This document shows, one piece after another, positions 60,382 through 64,000 of a stretch of DNA of 64,000 nucleotides. The translations under genes and the position numbers were made by a program. Position 1 is the stretch's first letter. Every line of letters starts with the position of its first letter. Location of the stretch: positions 17,246-81,245 of the forward strand of contig JADLGD010000224.1 of assembly GCA_020849495.1 (NCBI GenBank), given 5' to 3'. The DNA comes from Fluviicola sp. Lineage in GTDB: Bacteria; Bacteroidota; Bacteroidia; Flavobacteriales_D; Crocinitomicaceae. The notes under the pieces were generated by a model. It did not search any database. It worked only from the letters and a program-made list of their open reading frames with translations, and had not been told where the DNA came from.

Positions 60382-61254
60382 TTACTCCATCGTTTTGGTC
60401 ATCCGTTCATCAACCACAATGATGAAATCTGCTTTCCCCAAAAATTCTTCATCCAAGGTTTTCAATTGGCTTTGTGTTACCGTTGAAATAGTAGCCACAC
60501 TTGCAGTTGAATTATACTGATGAATGTACCACTCTATCCCTTGATGAAAATCAGAATGATACGAACCGTTGAAATGTAAAATGGTGGAATAAGTCTTTAA
60601 ACGCTCACAAATATTCCAAGCCATGGTAGCGTCTTTAATTGCTTGTGCTTTTGCAAAATTGATTCCCGAAGCATGCATTTCCAATCCCATTTTAATCAGT
60701 TCTTTGTACTGAGAAAGCGTGGAATCAAACGGAAAAGGTAAGGGACATAACAACGCTTTTTCAGAAGCGGGTAATGAATCCAAAGCTTCGGTTCCCTTTT
60801 TAAAAACCAATGAAGCGTATTTTCTCGGTACATTTGCAGCGAAATACAGCATTTTGTTATCCTTTGCAAAATCAACAACCGGCTTATAATCAGTGGCAAA
60901 ATTACTCCACAATTTCGTTGAATCAGTAAATGCTTTTGCATTGCCATCGATTAAATATTGTTGCAAGAATTTAGCTTGATGTGTTTCAAACATTTCCGAT
61001 CCAAAAGCTAACTTTCCTCCATACATTTCTGTTAAATCTTGCGCCAAGACCAATTGCAACCAATGAGCGATGGAATTATCGTGTAATTCTCCAAATAAAA
61101 TCACATTCGATTCACTAACCGTATTCAGCATTTTAGTGTAACTTGATTTTTTACCTTTCCCTGTAAATACCGCATACGACTTCACATCTTGAGCATAAAC
61201 AGTGGAGAAAATTGGTGTTAAAACAACCAAAAACAGAAGTAGACTTTTTATCAT
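60382..61254 (-). CDS. ChaN-like haem-binding/iron-regulated protein
   Basis: A 290-residue exported protein with signal peptide (LLLFLVVLTPIFSTVYA). The motif VILFGELHDNSIAHWLQLVLAQDL (shown in parts) with LAFGSEMFETHQAKFLQQYL is the hallmark of the ChaN family, related to the Tiki/EreA fold; family members bind haem or may be metallohydrolases. The late HFNGSYHSDFHQGIEWY supplies further His residues. There is no lipobox Cys, so unlike some ChaN proteins it is not lipidated. It has its own -7 box at 61275-61282. Confidence 0.85.
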   Translation of the reverse strand: MIKSLLLFLVVLTPIFSTVYAQDVKSYAVFTGKGKKSSYTKMLNTVSESNVILFGELHDNSIAHWLQLVLAQDLTEMYGGKLAFGSEMFETHQAKFLQQYLIDGNAKAFTDSTKLWSNFATDYKPVVDFAKDNKMLYFAANVPRKYASLVFKKGTEALDSLPASEKALLCPLPFPFDSTLSQYKELIKMGLEMHASGINFAKAQAIKDATMAWNICERLKTYSTILHFNGSYHSDFHQGIEWYIHQYNSTASVATISTVTQSQLKTLDEEFLGKADFIIVVDERMTKTME

Positions 61255-61274
61255 AGTGCAGTTAAATGTTAAAC

Positions 61275-61282
61275 CAAATGTA
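61275..61282 (-). promoter_or_regulatory. -7 box TACATTTG of the ChaN-like gene
   Basis: Exact TAnnTTTG on the minus strand, about 21 bases before the ATG at 61254. Confidence 0.42.
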
Positions 61283-61347
61283 AGCGAAACAAACAGATAG
61301 AATCCAATAATTGGTAAAATCTAATCAAAAACATGAAAAAGGATGCG

Positions 61348-61355
61348 TATTTTTG
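61348..61355 (+). promoter_or_regulatory. -7 box TATTTTTG next to the LtaS-like start
   Basis: Exact TAnnTTTG ending 5 bases before the ATG at 61361; an ATG at 61343 lies before it and is unlikely to be translated. Transcription would start at or next to the start codon. Confidence 0.45.
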
Positions 61356-61360
61356 TATTC

Positions 61361-63262
61361 ATGTGGCAAAAAATGGGAGCTAAAATACCTGCAAATGTGA
61401 AAGGCTTATTCTTACGAATAGGCGTTGTACTTTCGATTCTAACCTGTACACGTTTACTTTTCTTTTTTTACAATTATGATTCGTTTTCGGAAGTCGTTTG
61501 GACAGATTGGTTGAGTGGTATTTGGTTTGATTTGGTAACCATCAGTTTGTTACTCATGCCATTTATCTCTTTTTCATTGTTACCCATTAAATGGCAAAAC
61601 AACAAATGGATTAGATTTATACAGGCTTTAAGTTTTCATATCCCACTTTTAGCAATTATTGCTCTCAATTTATTGGATACAGAGTATTACAACTATACAC
61701 AAAAACGGTCAACAGCAGATTTATTTGCAATCGTTTCTGCTGGTAATGATATCGGTCAATTACTAAGCAGTTTCCTGCGTGATTTCTGGTTTTTATTGGT
61801 ATTTTTTGTTATCCTTTTTATTGCAAATCGCTGGTTGTATCGAAAAACAAATTACTCTCGTTGGAAATCGAACTCCTATACCAGTTCAACCAAAAGAGAA
61901 ATCATCTATTTCTTCGTGCTTATTCCAATTTTTGTATTGTTAGGCAGAGGTGGTACGAGCCACAAGCCAATTTCACCCATAGATGCAACACTTTATACCA
62001 ACCCACAAAACACGGCTTTGGTTCTTAATTCAGCGTTTACCTTTTTAAAATCATACGGGAAGAATGATCTAGAAGCGAAAAAGTATTTTTCAGACGCGCA
62101 ATTAGAAAAATTATACAATCCCATTCAAACAACCCACCCTCAGAACATTTTACCCAACAAAACCAATGTAATGATCATCATGTTGGAAAGTTTTGGTAAC
62201 GAATGGGTCGGAACGTTCAACGATGGCGAAACGTACACCCCTTTTCTCGATTCTTTGATAAAAGAAAGCTGGTCGTTCAAATACGGTATTTCAAACGGAA
62301 AAAAATCCATTGAAGCTGTTCCTACTATCGTTGCTTCTTTGCCTACTTGGATGGACAATCCGTATATCTCTTCCGCTTATGGCAGCAATCCGATAAGTTC
62401 GCTTCCTAACATTTTGAAAGAAGAAGGCTATTCAACTGCTTTTTATCATGGGGCAACAAATGGCTCCATGCGTTTCAACAGTTTTACCCAATTCATCGGA
62501 TTTGATAAATACGTTGGTCGATTTGAATACAACAACGATGCGCATTTTGATAAAACATGGGGGATTTTGGATGAATATTTCAATCCTTGGACAGCCAAGC
62601 AATTGACAAAAATGAAAGCGCCATTTATGGCAACACTATTCACCCTTTCATCCCATCATCCGTATTATGTTCCTAAATATTGGCGCTCAAAATTGAAAAA
62701 AGGTCCTCAGCCTATTTGTCAAAGTTTGCATTACGGTGATATCAGTTTGCAAAAATTCTTCGAACAAGCAAAAAAAGAACCTTGGTACGATAACACCTTA
62801 TTTGTCTTAGTTGCTGATCATACTCCATCTACCAACAGCGATTTCTATTCGAATCGAACTCAGATGTATAAAATACCAATTGCATTTTATCATCCTTCTG
62901 GAAAACTACCAAAACGCATGGAAAATGAAATCTTTCAACAGCTAGATATCATGCCTACTGTTCTGGATTTAGTAAACGTGAAAACAAAATACTACGCTTT
63001 TGGACATAGTTATTTTTCAAAAGAACAAAGAGAAGCATTGTGTTACCTTGAAGGAACCTATTATTACTTCAATCAAAACTATTTGTTGTATTTTTCAAAT
63101 GACAAGAAAACGAAATTAGTTGATCATACAGGAAAACAACTGATTCCGAAAGATGAATTAAAGCAACAAATGAAAAAAGCAAAAGCGATGGAAGTGCGCA
63201 CAAAGGCAATCATTCAACGCTATAATCGCGATCTAATTCAAAACAAAACGCGGGTTGAATGA
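61361..63262 (+). CDS. LTA synthase-like sulfatase-family membrane enzyme
   Basis: About 633 residues from the ATG at 61361 (a further ATG at 61373 is possible). Five N-terminal helices (about residues 15-190) precede a periplasmic sulfatase/alkaline-phosphatase-type domain. Metal-site pieces are NVMIIMLESFGNEWVG, ISNGKKSIEAVPTIVASLP with the candidate nucleophile Thr, LFTLSSHHPYY, and VLVADHTPSTNSD. This is the layout of lipoteichoic-acid synthase, which transfers glycerophosphate from phosphatidylglycerol. In a Gram-negative cell a phosphoglycerol or phosphoethanolamine transferase role is likely. It overlaps a lipid-kinase gene by four bases (ATGA), which suits recycling of the diacylglycerol released. 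Confidence 0.88.
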   Translation: MWQKMGAKIPANVKGLFLRIGVVLSILTCTRLLFFFYNYDSFSEVVWTDWLSGIWFDLVTISLLLMPFISFSLLPIKWQNNKWIRFIQALSFHIPLLAIIALNLLDTEYYNYTQKRSTADLFAIVSAGNDIGQLLSSFLRDFWFLLVFFVILFIANRWLYRKTNYSRWKSNSYTSSTKREIIYFFVLIPIFVLLGRGGTSHKPISPIDATLYTNPQNTALVLNSAFTFLKSYGKNDLEAKKYFSDAQLEKLYNPIQTTHPQNILPNKTNVMIIMLESFGNEWVGTFNDGETYTPFLDSLIKESWSFKYGISNGKKSIEAVPTIVASLPTWMDNPYISSAYGSNPISSLPNILKEEGYSTAFYHGATNGSMRFNSFTQFIGFDKYVGRFEYNNDAHFDKTWGILDEYFNPWTAKQLTKMKAPFMATLFTLSSHHPYYVPKYWRSKLKKGPQPICQSLHYGDISLQKFFEQAKKEPWYDNTLFVLVADHTPSTNSDFYSNRTQMYKIPIAFYHPSGKLPKRMENEIFQQLDIMPTVLDLVNVKTKYYAFGHSYFSKEQREALCYLEGTYYYFNQNYLLYFSNDKKTKLVDHTGKQLIPKDELKQQMKKAKAMEVRTKAIIQRYNRDLIQNKTRVE

Positions 63263-64000
63263 AAAAGAAAATCCGTTTCATCATCAATCCCATTTCGGGA
63301 GGCGTAAAAAAAGCCAAGGTACCTCAAATGATTGAGGCGCACTTGGATCATACGCTCTTTGATTATGATATCGCGATTACTCAATACAAACGTCACGCAA
63401 AATCAATCGCAGAGGAATCCGCTAAAGAAGGAATTGACATTGTATGCGCCGTAGGTGGTGATGGTTCTGTTCATGAAGTTGGAACAGCATTAATTGGAAC
63501 AAAATGTCATTTGGCGATCATTCCAACTGGATCAGGAAACGGTTTAGCGAGGCATTTAAAAATTCCTTTAAAAACACCTGAAGCTATCAAAAACATCAAT
63601 CAACTGCATTCCATTTGCATGGATACTGCTTTGGCCAACGATAAACCTTTTTTAGGTGTTGGTGGTTATGGTTTTGATGCGTTTATCGCAAAACGATTTG
63701 ACGAATACCACATTCGTGGTTTTTGGGGTTACACCCAATTAGTGTATGAAGAGTATTTTTCCTACAATCCACCGAAAATGAAAATCGAACTTCCAGATGA
63801 AACCATCAAAGGGAAGTTTTTACTTTGTTCCATTGCTAATTCTTCTGAATTTGGAAACGGTTTTGTGATTTCTCCAAAATCAACGGTGGTGGATGGACAA
63901 ATGGAATTGGTGCTCTTGAGTAAATTTGCTTGGTGGCGAACCATGGGGATCCTATCCCGTTTTTTCATGAAAAAAATTGAAGGTTCAAAGTTTATTCGAA
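63259..64000 (+). CDS. diacylglycerol kinase / lipid kinase (YegS/BmrU family), partial
   Basis: The first about 247 residues of a lipid kinase, cut by the right edge of the window. Visible motifs are the opening KKIRFIINPISGGVKKAK, the nucleotide-binding CAVGGDGSVHEVGTAL, and IIPTGSGNGLARHLKIP, all diagnostic of the DAGK catalytic family. VGGYGFDAFIAKRFDEY follows. It should phosphorylate diacylglycerol or a related lipid. It starts at an ATG overlapping the LtaS-like stop (ATGA), so the two are translationally coupled and probably act on the same lipid pool. Confidence 0.9.
   Translation, partial: MKKKIRFIINPISGGVKKAKVPQMIEAHLDHTLFDYDIAITQYKRHAKSIAEESAKEGIDIVCAVGGDGSVHEVGTALIGTKCHLAIIPTGSGNGLARHLKIPLKTPEAIKNINQLHSICMDTALANDKPFLGVGGYGFDAFIAKRFDEYHIRGFWGYTQLVYEEYFSYNPPKMKIELPDETIKGKFLLCSIANSSEFGNGFVISPKSTVVDGQMELVLLSKFAWWRTMGILSRFFMKKIEGSKFIR

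Overview
The window reads as a continuous piece of a Bacteroidota chromosome, most likely order Flavobacteriales. A Crocinitomicaceae/Fluviicola-like organism is my best guess, from gene content only. Pointers are type IX secretion (T9SS) C-terminal sorting domains on several exported proteins, the T9SS lipoprotein PorW/SprE, alternative complex III (ActABCDEF) upstream of cytochrome oxidase, a MurF-alanine racemase fusion, a SPFH/flotillin-like protein, Bacteroidota-type promoter boxes (TAnnTTTG) and weak Shine-Dalgarno signals. Base composition is A+T-rich throughout. I see no tRNA, rRNA, CRISPR array, transposase or prophage gene.

Layout. 1-7100: an ECF sigma factor with a tiny coupled membrane protein, a giant T9SS cargo protein, an M28 peptidase and an acidic hypothetical protein. 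7232-13664: thymidine kinase, MurF-Alr fusion, an MFS exporter, an Ada/Ogt-like DNA repair protein and an A+T-rich orphan. 13710-17590: a SPFH protein with repeated N-terminal modules, a T9SS cargo protein and a probable outer-membrane protein. 17650-23514 (minus): ATP synthase genes atpZ-atpI-like-atpB-E-F-H-A-G, without beta or epsilon, preceded by porW/sprE. 26292-29743: CvpA-like, YebC, an alpha/beta hydrolase and a small conserved protein. 29820-30014: a 57-bp tandem repeat array against the rseP promoter. 30048-37433: rseP, a DUF4412/GLPGLI-like secreted protein, a DUF1800-DUF1501 pair and ruvB-queG.

37534-49396 (minus) is a respiratory supercluster actA-B-C-D-E-F-ctaC-ctaD. It would take electrons from menaquinol through alternative complex III to an aa3-type oxidase, building the proton gradient used by the ATP synthase and, by established knowledge, by the T9SS motor. 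49721-57000: a SPOR protein, a flavoprotein-purT pair, the broken tail of a T9SS gene followed by an intact PKD/T9SS protein, and a VTC polyphosphate polymerase-DUF4956 pair. 57231-64000: an AsmA-like protein, a perfect 25-bp inverted-repeat element, a ChaN-like protein, and an LTA-synthase-like sulfatase translationally coupled to a diacylglycerol-kinase-like gene that runs off the right edge.

I did not find one unmistakable undescribed multi-gene system. The most interesting signals are non-coding: the hairpins inside the atp operon, the 57-bp array and the 25-bp inverted repeat. Several gene pairings are also worth testing: sigma plus a mini-membrane protein, a LtaS-like enzyme plus lipid kinase, a Tat-like signal on a T9SS cargo, and porW with the ATP synthase.
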